DNA of 64,000 bases. Source: Prolixibacteraceae bacterium (GTDB taxonomy: Bacteria > Bacteroidota > Bacteroidia > Bacteroidales > Prolixibacteraceae). The stretch lies in contig JABGRN010000005.1 of NCBI GenBank assembly GCA_018648265.1, forward strand, positions 26,352 to 90,351. The letters run 5' to 3'. The notes under the pieces were generated by a model. The model had not been told where the DNA came from, did not search any database, and worked only from the letters and a program-made list of their open reading frames with translations. The position numbers and the translations under genes were made by a program. This document shows positions 37,505 through 47,329 of this stretch, piece by piece. Position 1 is the stretch's first letter. Each line of letters opens with the position of its first letter.

Positions 37505-39277
37505 ATGACAATGAAAAAAATAAAATATTTAGCCATATTAATAACAACAGTTGTATTTACAAGCTGTTTAGATGTTTTGGACAAACAACCTTTGGATGTA
37601 ATTTCTGATGCTGTTGTTTGGAGTGACCCGGCCTTAGCAGATTCTTACTTGAATGATATTTATTATCGGGCAGATTTTATGTATGGAGGTCCTGGGAACA
37701 ATGACGTGGACTTAGGAATGATTGCTTCCATGGGCGGCGAAAGTAGAAACTATGGTGCATGGCAACGTCCTTATGCAGCTTCAACATCTATCATCACTGA
37801 AACGGGTGCTCACAGTGGACTTGAGTATTGGAAGTACAGCGCTATTCGCGATGTAAACTATTTTATAGAACAAATGGGTTTAACAGTAGATTTAGATGCC
37901 GATTATGTTTCTGTTCGTGTTGCAGAGGCTCGTTTTTTAAGAGCTTACATGTATTTCAGACAGACAATTTTGTACGGGGGAGTGCCAATTATTACTGTGC
38001 CGCAAAGCCCTGATGCACCGGCAGAAGAACTATTTGTTGTAAGGAATTCTGAAAAAGAATGTTATGATTTTATTATTTCAGAATGTGATGCAATTATAGA
38101 TCAGTTAATCACCGATCCCGATGCAACTTCGGAACTCGGAAGAGCAACAAAATGGACTGCTTTGGCTTTAAAAAGCCGTGCAGCACTTTATGCAGCCAGT
38201 ATTGCAAAATACGGAACTCAGCAGTTAAACGGATTACTTGGTTTCCCATCGGGCGATGTTTCTGTATATGCACAGAAATCGTATGACGCCTCAATGGATA
38301 TTCTCAATAATAGCAGTCATGCTCTTTATCAGGGGAATGGCGATGCCGTAGAGAATTTCCAAAAAATATTTTACGATGAAAGCGGAGCAAATACAGAAGT
38401 GATTTTTGCTGAAAGATATGACTTTGCCTTGGGAATGGGACACTCCTTTAGCAACAAAGCAATGCCCGATGGATTTGCCAAAGGTTGGGGATCCAATTGG
38501 AATGTTTTCTATGAAACAGTTGAATTGTTTGAATGGCAGGACGGTAGCCCGGGGAACTCAATATCAAGAGATGAATTAAAATATGCAACTTCAGGGATTG
38601 AATATTCTGCAGAGGAACTGTTTCATACCAGAGATCCTCGTTTCAGAGCATCTGTTTTTTATCCTGAAACGCCTTGGCAAGGAAGTCAGGTATTGTTCCA
38701 CTCTGCAACTTTAGTTGATGGAGTATCATATAACAAAGGAAATGCACCAGATGGTTGGCCAAATAAAGCACCCAACAGGAATACTGTTAAAACTGGTGCT
38801 CATGTTAAGAAAAGAGTTGACGAAGGTATTGTTGGTCCTTTAGGTGGTGAAGACAATGCAGATTATATCGTTTTCCGTTTAGGCGAAATTTACCTGAACC
38901 TTGCCGAAGCTGCATTTTATTTGGGTAAAGACGGAGAAGCATTAGATGCGATTAATATAATTCGCACACGTGCTGAAATGCCTGCAAAAACTGAGGTTAA
39001 CGAAGATATTATTCGTAACGAACGCCGGGTCGAATTATTCTGGGAAGACCATAGTTGGTTTGATCTTCGACGTTGGAGAATTGCTGAGGAAACTTTGAAT
39101 GATGTACGATTCCAATCATTAAAATATACTTATAATTACGACACTAAAAAATACAGGATTGGTTATGCAAATGCTGAAGGAGTATCGCGTGTATTCCAGG
39201 ACAGGCATTATTATCTTCCATTAAGTATTAGTAGAATTAGTGATAATCCCAACTTGATTGAAAATCCGGGTTATTAG
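37505..39277 (+). CDS. SusD/RagB-family glycan-binding lipoprotein
   Basis: This 590-residue surface lipoprotein has signal peptide II (Cys21 in VVFTSCLDVLDKQPLD) and the helical TPR-like SusD fold. Visible motifs are RFLRAYMYFRQTILYGGVPII and the C-terminal FWEDHSWFDLRRWRIAEETL plus HYYLPLSISRISDNPNLIENPGY. It caps the SusC barrel and binds the oligosaccharide. Met3 is an alternative start. A strong terminator lies 214 bases downstream, which separates SusCD from the enzyme genes. Confidence 0.96.
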   Translation: MTMKKIKYLAILITTVVFTSCLDVLDKQPLDVISDAVVWSDPALADSYLNDIYYRADFMYGGPGNNDVDLGMIASMGGESRNYGAWQRPYAASTSIITETGAHSGLEYWKYSAIRDVNYFIEQMGLTVDLDADYVSVRVAEARFLRAYMYFRQTILYGGVPIITVPQSPDAPAEELFVVRNSEKECYDFIISECDAIIDQLITDPDATSELGRATKWTALALKSRAALYAASIAKYGTQQLNGLLGFPSGDVSVYAQKSYDASMDILNNSSHALYQGNGDAVENFQKIFYDESGANTEVIFAERYDFALGMGHSFSNKAMPDGFAKGWGSNWNVFYETVELFEWQDGSPGNSISRDELKYATSGIEYSAEELFHTRDPRFRASVFYPETPWQGSQVLFHSATLVDGVSYNKGNAPDGWPNKAPNRNTVKTGAHVKKRVDEGIVGPLGGEDNADYIVFRLGEIYLNLAEAAFYLGKDGEALDAINIIRTRAEMPAKTEVNEDIIRNERRVELFWEDHSWFDLRRWRIAEETLNDVRFQSLKYTYNYDTKKYRIGYANAEGVSRVFQDRHYYLPLSISRISDNPNLIENPGY

Positions 39278-39490
39278 CCTGATTTATTCATGAGTTTTTC
39301 GTTATGAGAATTCAAAATGCACAGAATAAAGGGAAGCACAGAGTTGAGCCTCGCAGAAATAGCCTTAGCTATTTTGAGAATCGAGAATCGAGCATTCTCT
39401 TTATTCAAAGCAGTTTGATTTCGGAATAGATAAATTCATGAATAGTTCAGGTTAGGTTTTTTTCATAGATAAAGTTAGATTTAGTTAATT

Positions 39491-39536
39491 AAAGGGGCCG
39501 TTCTCCAATTTGAAGATGGTCCCTTTATTTCTTTTT
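39491..39536 (+). terminator. Intrinsic terminator after susD
   Basis: AAAGGGGCC (39491-39499) pairs with GGTCCCTTT (39518-39526), with one G-T pair, and is followed by ATTTCTTTTT. It lies between susD and the first sulfatase gene. It should end most SusCD transcripts, with possible read-through into the enzymes. The rest of the 282-base gap contains no gene. Confidence 0.75.
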
Positions 39537-39625
39537 GAGTTCGTTTTTAACAGAAAATAATGAAAACTTTGAGGGGCTTTGTTACATCTTTAAGTTCCAT
39601 CGTGGTTAAACTTAAACAAACTAAA

Positions 39626-41107
39626 ATGTTACAATTAAACTTTATTAAAATTTTAATGCTTCTTTCTTTGTTTCAATGTTCCGAAAAAGAAATTGAAAAG
39701 AATGATGCGAGTGAATTCAAACCCAATCTCCTTATTATCCAAACCGATGAACACAATTTTAGAACTTTGGGTTGTTATCGGGAACAATTAAGCCAAGAAC
39801 AAGCTTTTATTTGGGGAGATGGTAATAATGTGGAAACACCAAACATCGATTATCTGGCAAAAAACGGAGTGCTGTTTACTAAATATTATGCAGCCACTCC
39901 GGTTTGTTCACCTTCGCGCGGAACATTAATTTCAGGAATGTACCCACAACATACCGGAGTTCCTAAAAACGATTTGCCTTTGAATGACAATATTGTTTCG
40001 TATTCAGAAGTGTTAAAAAATCAGGGGTATAAAACCGGGTTTATTGGAAAGTGGCATTTAGATGGTACAGGAAAACCGCAGTGGGAACCAGAACGAAAGT
40101 TTGGGTTTGCCGACAATCGGTATATGTACAACCGCGGGCACTGGAAAAAAATGGAAGATACTTCTGAAGGACCAATTGTAGCGGCAACCAACGAAAACGG
40201 AACTCCAAATTATGATTTAGACGGTGCCGATGAAACAACATTTACAACCGATTTTCTCACCGACAAAACCATAGCTTATATTGAAGAAAACAAAGAACAT
40301 CCTTTTAGTATGTATTTGAGTTATCCCGATCCACATGGTCCCGATAAAGTTCGTCCGCCTTACGATGTTATGTACACACACATGAATTTTGAAAAGCCAC
40401 GAACTTTTAATCTTGATGCTTCAATTGTACCTTCTTGGGCGAAACCCGAGAAAAATCCGAAGTTGACACACGACCAATATTTTGGAATGGTAAAGTGTAT
40501 CGACGATAATGTGGGAAAACTAATTACATATTTAAGAGACAATAAACTTTTAGATAAAACCATTATTGTTTTTACTTCCGACCATGGCGATTTACGCGCA
40601 GAGCATGGAAAACACAATAAAGGGAATCCCTTGGAAGCTTCAGCAAAAATTCCGTTTGTAGTTTATTATCCGGCAAAAATTCCGGCAGGTACGGTAGTGA
40701 AAAATGCGTTTAATACAGTCGATTTTGCCCCCACTTTCTTGACTTTTATGAATCAGGAAGTTCCTGCCCAAATGGAAGGCCGCGATTTTTCCGAATTATT
40801 GACAAATCCGGGGAATCAGGAGAATTGGGAGGACATTACTTTTATGCGGAGTACCGGTTTACCAGGAGAAGGAAATTGGGTTGCAGCAGTAACTTCGCGT
40901 TATAAATTAATTCTCTCAAAATCTGACGAACCCTGGTTAATCGACATGGAAACCGACCCGGATGAATTAATCAATTTTATTGATGAAACTTCGAAAGTTG
41001 CGGTAATAAAAGAATTGGCAAACAAATTAAACGGATACGCTGAAATGCATTCCGACCCATTTTTACAGGGAACGAAAATGGCCGACGACTTAAATAAACT
41101 TTTGTAG
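39626..41107 (+). CDS. S1 formylglycine sulfatase, lipoprotein (1)
   Basis: This is a type I sulfatase that removes sulfate esters from carbohydrate. The Cys-Ser-Pro-Ser-Arg signature (TPVCSPSRGTLISG; Cys94 from this start) is the site converted to formylglycine. Metal ligands are visible at QTDEHN and in TSDHGDLRAEHG. The chosen start (MLQLNFIKILMLLSLFQC) gives a lipoprotein-type leader with Cys18. An in-frame ATG at 39560 would add 22 residues that do not look like a leader. The DEHN opening and DHGDLRAEHGK motif resemble arylsulfatase/choline-sulfatase-like members. The exact sugar position is not predictable. It is separated from the next sulfatase gene by palindromes. Confidence 0.93.
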   Translation: MLQLNFIKILMLLSLFQCSEKEIEKNDASEFKPNLLIIQTDEHNFRTLGCYREQLSQEQAFIWGDGNNVETPNIDYLAKNGVLFTKYYAATPVCSPSRGTLISGMYPQHTGVPKNDLPLNDNIVSYSEVLKNQGYKTGFIGKWHLDGTGKPQWEPERKFGFADNRYMYNRGHWKKMEDTSEGPIVAATNENGTPNYDLDGADETTFTTDFLTDKTIAYIEENKEHPFSMYLSYPDPHGPDKVRPPYDVMYTHMNFEKPRTFNLDASIVPSWAKPEKNPKLTHDQYFGMVKCIDDNVGKLITYLRDNKLLDKTIIVFTSDHGDLRAEHGKHNKGNPLEASAKIPFVVYYPAKIPAGTVVKNAFNTVDFAPTFLTFMNQEVPAQMEGRDFSELLTNPGNQENWEDITFMRSTGLPGEGNWVAAVTSRYKLILSKSDEPWLIDMETDPDELINFIDETSKVAVIKELANKLNGYAEMHSDPFLQGTKMADDLNKLL

Positions 41108-41131
41108 CAGTAATTCATTCTGCTGTCCGTC

Positions 41132-41190
41132 ATGCTGAATTTATTTCAGCATCTTTTACCAATGGATGGATTCCGAATCAAGTTCGGAAT
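41132..41190. repeat. Double palindrome between two sulfatase genes
   Basis: ATGCTGAA (41132-41139) pairs with TTCAGCAT (41145-41152), and ATTCCGAA (41170-41177) pairs with TTCGGAAT (41183-41190). The layout GTCATGCTGAA, spacer, ATTCCGAA with TTCGGAATGAC, is itself flanked by GTCAT/ATGAC. It looks like a dispersed bacterial palindromic element that could act as a processing or partial termination site inside the operon. Confidence 0.6.
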
Positions 41191-41233
41191 GACCAGCAAT
41201 TGAAATGAGGAAAAAAAGATAAAACATCAAATT

Positions 41234-42847
41234 ATGAAACCAATCTTTGTTGAGCTTAAAAACAGGGTTTTATTCTTCTTTATTACGGGATTAATGCTAT
41301 CCAATTTTGGCATTTGCGCCCAAAATGAGGAAATTGAAAAAACCCAACCCAACGTAGTATTTATAATTGTCGACGATTTAAACGATTATGAAGGTGCTTT
41401 CGGAGGCCATCCACAGATAAAAACTCCAAACATCGATAAGCTGGCAATGTCAGGGGTTACTTTTACAAATGCACATACAAATTGCCCGGTTTGTTCACCT
41501 TCTCGTAACAGTTTGTTTACGGGTGTTTATCCACACGAATCAAAAGACTTTGGCTGGACAAAACATTTCCAGCAACCCGTTTTAAAACATAATAAAACGC
41601 TGTTTGAGTACTTTGGTGAAAATGGCTATCATGTTATGGGAAGCGGAAAATTACTTCATGTAAATAAAAAGGAATATTGGGATGAATGGGGTGTTGACAT
41701 TAATAATTACGGACCCTTGGCATTTAACGGAATTGAACCAGTTGGTCATCCATCGGTTCCTGAACCATACCGTAGTATTGGTCCGATAGATGGTTCTTTT
41801 GCACCGCTTTCTGATGTGCCAACTTTCCATGATTCCATTTCAAAAGGAAATAAAACCGGCTGGTTGTACACCCGAAATAAAACTGATTTCTTAGAATATA
41901 CCGATGAAAATAACCGCGATTTAATGCCCGACGAAATGCACGCGCAATGGGCAGCCAAGCGAATTAAGGAAATGGAAACGAATGATTCCGATCAACCTTT
42001 TTTTATGGGAATCGGATTTGTTCGCCCGCACACTCCACTTTACGCACCCAAACGATTCTTCGATATGTTTCCCATTGAGAAAATAGAACTGTCGGAAATA
42101 AAAGAAGGAGACGCTGATGATACACATTATAAAGATATTTACCCAGCTAAAAATAAGGGGCCTCGATTTTACAGAACGTTGAAAGAGTCGTACGGAGGTG
42201 AAGCAGAATTGGGATTAAAACATTTTTTACAAGCTTACCTTGCATGTATCGCTTTTGTAGATGAACAGATTGGAACTGTTGTTGACGCTGTAAATAATAG
42301 CGAGTTTAAAGACAATACAATAATTGTTTTGGTTAGCGATCATGGCTGGCAAATGGGAGAAAAAGAATATTTGTTTAAAAATTCTCCCTGGGAAGAAAGT
42401 ACACGAATTCCATATATTATAAAAACTCCTGAATGCAAATCGGGTGAAAAAGTAAATCATCCTGTTTCTTTAATTGATATTTTTCCAACCTTAACCGATT
42501 TGTGCGGCTTAACCGGCGACAATCGAAAAAATGAAGTGGGTGGAAATATCGGTGGTTTTAGTTTAAAACCATTTCTGAAAAATACAAAAACTAAAAATTG
42601 GGACGGTCCAAATGGTGCTTTAACAATAGTGGGAAATGGTTTAAATCAAAAAGAGGTGCTGAAACAAACCTATTCGTACAGAACAAAAGACTGGCGATAC
42701 ATTTTGTATTTGGATGGAAGCGAAGAACTGTATCACAATAAAGTGGATCCATTCGAATGGGAAAATCTTGCTGGAGACGAAAAATACTTTTCAGAAAAAG
42801 GTGAACTTAAAAATGAACTGATGAAGTTAATAAACACACATAAATAG
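41234..42847 (+). CDS. S1 sulfatase, iduronate-2-sulfatase-like (2)
   Basis: This 537-residue exported sulfatase has a signal peptide (about 1-29, FGICAQ). The formylglycine site is Cys87 in CPVCSPSRNSLFTG. Metal-binding residues are in FIIVDDLNDYEGAFGG and VSDHGWQMGEKEYLFKNSPW. The DDLN opening, the GHPQIKTPNIDKLA segment and the HGWQLGEH-like motif are those of the iduronate-2-sulfatase-like group. That group in marine PULs includes enzymes acting on uronic acid or rhamnose sulfates, so the true substrate is open. The next sulfatase gene begins 6 bases after its stop, so the two are co-translated. Confidence 0.93.
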   Translation: MKPIFVELKNRVLFFFITGLMLSNFGICAQNEEIEKTQPNVVFIIVDDLNDYEGAFGGHPQIKTPNIDKLAMSGVTFTNAHTNCPVCSPSRNSLFTGVYPHESKDFGWTKHFQQPVLKHNKTLFEYFGENGYHVMGSGKLLHVNKKEYWDEWGVDINNYGPLAFNGIEPVGHPSVPEPYRSIGPIDGSFAPLSDVPTFHDSISKGNKTGWLYTRNKTDFLEYTDENNRDLMPDEMHAQWAAKRIKEMETNDSDQPFFMGIGFVRPHTPLYAPKRFFDMFPIEKIELSEIKEGDADDTHYKDIYPAKNKGPRFYRTLKESYGGEAELGLKHFLQAYLACIAFVDEQIGTVVDAVNNSEFKDNTIIVLVSDHGWQMGEKEYLFKNSPWEESTRIPYIIKTPECKSGEKVNHPVSLIDIFPTLTDLCGLTGDNRKNEVGGNIGGFSLKPFLKNTKTKNWDGPNGALTIVGNGLNQKEVLKQTYSYRTKDWRYILYLDGSEELYHNKVDPFEWENLAGDEKYFSEKGELKNELMKLINTHK

Positions 42848-42853
42848 TCGCAG

Positions 42854-44338
42854 ATGAACCAAATGTTAAAACAATTTCTGCTAGCAGCTTTACTCGTATA
42901 TATTTCGGGATGTACACAAATAAAAACAACAGAAACTGAGAAACCAAATATTCTGCTTATTGTGGTTGACGATCAAGGTTATGCAGATTTTGAACCTTTT
43001 AAAAACCACCGGCCTGAGATCTCAACACCAAATATGAACAGGCTGGCAGAAACCGGAATGATTTTTACACAAGCCTACACTTCTGCGCCAGTTTGTAGTC
43101 CGTCGCGAGCTGGGCTAAACACCGGAAAATTCCAATTTCGCTGGGATGCAAAAGCCAGTTGGAACCCCGGATTGCCTGATGAAACCAAAACGATTGCCGA
43201 ATATTTGAAAGAAGCAGGTTACACAACTGCCCGCATTGGGAAAGCTGATTTTGGAACAAACTACCATAAATTTGACGTACGGGAGCATCCGCTAAATCAC
43301 GGTTACGATTATTTTTTAGGATTTAGTGCACATGCTCACGATTACTGGTTATTGTCTGATGAAATGGCAAAACGAACTCCAGACCCAAACGGACACAGTG
43401 CGCACCTCGGTCCCTTAATGGAAAACAAAGGCTACAAAAGTTATGAAGATGGATACATCACAAATATTTTTACCGATGAGGCAATTCAGTATTTAAAAAC
43501 GGAAAAGGGCGAACCATTTTTTCTCACATTAAGTTATAACTCCGTTCATCATGTAATTCACGAAGTTCCTCAAAAATATCTCAACAAATTCGATGTTGCC
43601 CCGATTCATAATTACGAGCCGGATAGCATGGAAACTTTTGGTAATCGTAAACCGGGTTCGTATTCTGCTTATTACGAAAAATATACGCGTCTGGGTGCAA
43701 TTAACGATGAGGATATGCGAAAATTTTATTTGGCAAATCTAAATTGTCTGGATGATAATATCGGTCGGGTTTTAGATGCTTTAAAAGAGGAAGGATTAAA
43801 TGAGAATACTTTAATAGTTTTTGTTTCAGATAACGGGGGCTCACCTTTAACTGCAGCAAACAACAGTCCTTTAACTGCTGGCAAATATTCTTTATGGGAA
43901 GGTGGAATTCGTGTGCCAATGGCAATTAGCTGGCCGGGTAAAATTCAAGCTGGCACGGTTCAAAATGAATACGTTTCAGCTTTGGATATTTTGCCAACAT
44001 TGGTTGAAGCGGCGGGTGTTGAAATATCTGATTCAATTATGGATGGAACTAGCTTGCTTCAGCCGGACCAAAATCGATTACTTGTTTGGCGTTGGATGGA
44101 TTCATGGGCAGTTCGAAAGGGTGAGTTTAAACTTACCAATATGTACTACGAACATGGGAAAGGTCGTGTATCAAATCAAATTATTCCTCCAATTCATGAT
44201 GATAATTCACTTAAATTATTTAATGTGAATAACGATCCTGGCGAGAGAATTAATCTTGCTGAAAGTATGCCTGAGAAATTGAAAGAATTACAAAATGAAT
44301 ATGAAAACTGGTTAATTGAAAACTCAGGAAAGTATTAA
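42854..44338 (+). CDS. S1 formylglycine sulfatase, lipoprotein (3)
   Basis: This 494-residue lipoprotein sulfatase has lipobox YISGC (Cys20). The formylglycine site is Cys81 in SAPVCSPSRAGLNTG. Metal-site motifs are IVVDDQGYADFEPF and FVSDNGGSPLTAANN, followed by the GGIRVPMAISWPGKI segment typical of arylsulfatase A-like enzymes. It is part of the long enzyme operon. The GH2 gene begins 23 bases downstream. The cleaved position is not predictable without subfamily assignment. Confidence 0.94.
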   Translation: MNQMLKQFLLAALLVYISGCTQIKTTETEKPNILLIVVDDQGYADFEPFKNHRPEISTPNMNRLAETGMIFTQAYTSAPVCSPSRAGLNTGKFQFRWDAKASWNPGLPDETKTIAEYLKEAGYTTARIGKADFGTNYHKFDVREHPLNHGYDYFLGFSAHAHDYWLLSDEMAKRTPDPNGHSAHLGPLMENKGYKSYEDGYITNIFTDEAIQYLKTEKGEPFFLTLSYNSVHHVIHEVPQKYLNKFDVAPIHNYEPDSMETFGNRKPGSYSAYYEKYTRLGAINDEDMRKFYLANLNCLDDNIGRVLDALKEEGLNENTLIVFVSDNGGSPLTAANNSPLTAGKYSLWEGGIRVPMAISWPGKIQAGTVQNEYVSALDILPTLVEAAGVEISDSIMDGTSLLQPDQNRLLVWRWMDSWAVRKGEFKLTNMYYEHGKGRVSNQIIPPIHDDNSLKLFNVNNDPGERINLAESMPEKLKELQNEYENWLIENSGKY

Positions 44339-44361
44339 TAAAAATACTTAAGACATGAAAA

Positions 44362-47310
44362 ATGAGAAGTAAAGAATTAAAGTTAATCACCTTATTTTAT
44401 TCACTTCTATTTATTTCTGGTTTGTCGGTAGCTCAGAATAGTTTTAATAATAACAAGCTTTCTCTCGATGGAAATTGGGAGATTATTTTCGATGATAATA
44501 ATGAAGGAGTTGAGAAAGCATGGCATCTGGATAAAAATTACAGTCATCATCCCGGAATACGCAAAATTAAAGTCCCAAGCTGTTGGGAAGAGTTTGAAAA
44601 GGATTACGAAGGCGTGGCTTTTTATCGTAAAAAGTTTGATGTTCCTGAATCGTGGAAAGGCAAAATTCTAGAACTAAAATTCGACGCGTCGAATTACATG
44701 ACTCAGGTTTGGTTAAACGAACAGGTAGTTGGATTTCATGAAGGCGGCTACACACCCTTCAGTTTTCGCATCGATAAACTTACCAAAACCGGTGAAGAAA
44801 ACACGCTTACCGTTCGTGTTATCAGCCCGATCATTCTTACTAATAAACGAATTGATGGACTTGGCCGTCAGGAAGTACCCATGTGGCGTGGTGCAATTAC
44901 AGGTGGAATCTGGCAATCGGTAAATATCAAAGCATCAGGAGAAACACGTTTTACTGATGTTTTTCTGGAACCAAACATTCATGATAACTCCACAACTTTT
45001 AACCTCGAAATTGAAAATACCGAAACAATAATCAGCAGTTCCGAAGTAAGAATTAATATTCTTTCAAAAGATGGAAAACAAGTTGCCAATCACAAGCAAA
45101 AAATTGAGGTTTTCCCGGGCAAAAATCAGGTGAAATATAAATTGGATATTCCCAATGCGGAGTATTGGTCGATGAGCAATCCTTATTTATACTCAGCTAA
45201 GATTGAAATTTTAATAAAAGGAAAAGTTTCAGATAATTGGTCTGCAAAATTTGGGATGCGTGAATTTAATGCACAGGATAACAAATTTGTTCTGAATGGA
45301 AAACCAATGTATTTAAAAGCCTGCTTTTTTGAGGGACTTTATCCGGTAAAATTGGCCTACCCCGACAGTCGCGAAATGGCGATTAAAGAAATTACTCTGG
45401 CAAAACAGGCTGGTTTTAATATGATTCGCCCCTGGCGTAAACCTGCACCACCAATGTGGCTGGATTTATGCGATTCGTTGGGGGTTTTAACGGTTGGTAG
45501 TTTGGTCACCGAATGTATGCATCGACCAATTTCTACACCTCGTTTACCTTTTATGGTTGAAAATGAAGTTCGAAAAACCATTCTTGCAAACCGTAATCGC
45601 ACCTGTATTGTACAGTGGGAATTATTTAACGAAATTAACCGCCCAATATTAGCACAAATGTTGAATTCTACGTCGGTATTAGCTCGTGAATTAGACCCAA
45701 CCCGAATGATTTTAGACGAATCGGGTGGCTGGGGAGAAGGGGCAAATGTATATCTTCCTCACCAGCGGACACCCATAAAATTTAACGATATTCACCATTA
45801 CAGCGGTTCTCAGGTTCACGAAAAAGAGTATAATGGTTACCTCGCTATTGCCAAAACTGAAAAACAGATAAAGGAGATGGAACTAGGAAATGTGAAGGGT
45901 TATGGACGAAATGTAGTCAGCGGAATTATGTCGTATGTTTCCGAACTGGGCTACGGAAGTACGCCCGACCTGACCATCAATAATCCTCTTTTCGAAAGCA
46001 AAGGAAATCCAATAGTTGCACCAACTGTGTATCATAAAAAAATGGAGGAGGAAGCTGAGTTTGCAATGAGAAAAGCAGGTTTCGACAAAATTTATCCAAA
46101 TATGAAGGACTTTTATTTGGAACAGCAAAAAATGCACGGGATTGCCAATAAACGAATGATTGAAGCAATCCGCAGTAATTCAAGCATTGCCGGATATTGT
46201 GTTCATGCGTTGGTTGGTGGCGATTGGGTAATTGGTGCAGGATTACTCGACTTGTGGCGCAACCCAAAAACAAGGGTTTATGACCTCACCAAAGCAGCAA
46301 GTCAGGAACAAATTGTTGCCATTCGTATTCTTCCCCGAAATGTTTATGCAGAAAAAGGGGCAAAACTTGAAATTACCGGAATTAGCGAATTGGAAAGTGA
46401 GGCAGCCAACATTTCAATAAAAATTAAATCGGAAAAAGGGAAAACGGTTTTCAATAAAACATTGAAAAAAGATTTTGAATATGGAGTTTCAAACTTATTC
46501 GCGGATGAACTAAATACCGAAAAACTAAAAGGAAATTATTCGGTAAATGTGGAGGTGACTAACAAGTCAGGAAAGCTGATTACTTCAAATTCGCAACCAT
46601 TTGATGTGTTTACAGCAAAACAATTACAAGCACCAAAAACAAAAGTAGCGGTGGTTGACCCATCAAATGCTTTGCAAAAATTCCTTCAGAGTAAAAATAT
46701 TGAAGTCGTGCCTTTCGATACTTCAATCGATAAAAACACCTTGGTTGTTGTTGGAAAAGCAAACAAAAAAAATGCAAAATACATGGAGCAGGCCGAGGCG
46801 GTAAAAGAATCCGTAAAAGCAGGTGCATATGCCATTTTTCTGGAAGTTCCCGGAAATCCAATTAAACGCCTGCACATAGGTGGCGAGCTAAACGAAATTG
46901 AAACCGATGTTTTACCTTTTGGTGCTGAATTACATCCGCCATGGGTTACGCTTGGTGGCTGGGCAGGCAAGCCACATATTGTTACCAAGCATCCGGTTTT
47001 TAAAGGTTTGCCGACCGAATTAATCATGCATGGTGTTTATGAAAATGTACATCCTAAAGTTTCTATGTCGAAACAAAAAGGAAAATACATTGCCGGAATG
47101 ATTGGCTATGAGCATTTTCCAAAAATGGATATTATGATTCGCCATTACAACGGCCCCGGCGAAACCTGGTGGGCTGCCGATGTTTTGGAAGCTGAAATTG
47201 GTGAGGGTAAAATGTTGCTTTCAACAATGGATATTCTTACTCATTTGGGAACAGACCCTGTGGCAGAAAAGATTCTTTTTAATATGATTGATTTTGCGGG
47301 AAAGAAATAA
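44362..47310 (+). CDS. Glycoside hydrolase family 2 enzyme (beta-galactosidase/glucuronidase type)
   Basis: This 982-residue exported retaining exo-glycosidase has a signal peptide (about 1-24, SGLSVAQ). The GH2 jelly-roll sugar-binding domain (about 33-195, LDGNWEIIFDD and VPSCWEEF) is followed by an Ig-like domain and a TIM barrel. The acid/base is Glu424 in QWELFNEINRP and the probable nucleophile is Glu528 in YVSELGYGS. The last 220 residues (from about 760, KVAVVDPSNALQKFL) form an extra alpha/beta domain resembling a class I amidotransferase-like fold, also seen attached to some GH2/GH42 enzymes. Sugar specificity cannot be decided between galactose, glucuronate and others. It precedes the rhamnosidase gene by 19 bases. 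Confidence 0.92.
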   Translation: MRSKELKLITLFYSLLFISGLSVAQNSFNNNKLSLDGNWEIIFDDNNEGVEKAWHLDKNYSHHPGIRKIKVPSCWEEFEKDYEGVAFYRKKFDVPESWKGKILELKFDASNYMTQVWLNEQVVGFHEGGYTPFSFRIDKLTKTGEENTLTVRVISPIILTNKRIDGLGRQEVPMWRGAITGGIWQSVNIKASGETRFTDVFLEPNIHDNSTTFNLEIENTETIISSSEVRINILSKDGKQVANHKQKIEVFPGKNQVKYKLDIPNAEYWSMSNPYLYSAKIEILIKGKVSDNWSAKFGMREFNAQDNKFVLNGKPMYLKACFFEGLYPVKLAYPDSREMAIKEITLAKQAGFNMIRPWRKPAPPMWLDLCDSLGVLTVGSLVTECMHRPISTPRLPFMVENEVRKTILANRNRTCIVQWELFNEINRPILAQMLNSTSVLARELDPTRMILDESGGWGEGANVYLPHQRTPIKFNDIHHYSGSQVHEKEYNGYLAIAKTEKQIKEMELGNVKGYGRNVVSGIMSYVSELGYGSTPDLTINNPLFESKGNPIVAPTVYHKKMEEEAEFAMRKAGFDKIYPNMKDFYLEQQKMHGIANKRMIEAIRSNSSIAGYCVHALVGGDWVIGAGLLDLWRNPKTRVYDLTKAASQEQIVAIRILPRNVYAEKGAKLEITGISELESEAANISIKIKSEKGKTVFNKTLKKDFEYGVSNLFADELNTEKLKGNYSVNVEVTNKSGKLITSNSQPFDVFTAKQLQAPKTKVAVVDPSNALQKFLQSKNIEVVPFDTSIDKNTLVVVGKANKKNAKYMEQAEAVKESVKAGAYAIFLEVPGNPIKRLHIGGELNEIETDVLPFGAELHPPWVTLGGWAGKPHIVTKHPVFKGLPTELIMHGVYENVHPKVSMSKQKGKYIAGMIGYEHFPKMDIMIRHYNGPGETWWAADVLEAEIGEGKMLLSTMDILTHLGTDPVAEKILFNMIDFAGKK

Positions 47311-47329
47311 ATTTCCTCCCTTCAAAAAA

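Noticed and set aside
47288-47329. Upstream ATG start for the rhamnosidase gene
   Set aside because: It overlaps the GH2 coding end and gives no export leader. The ATG at 47330 is followed by a hydrophobic leader.
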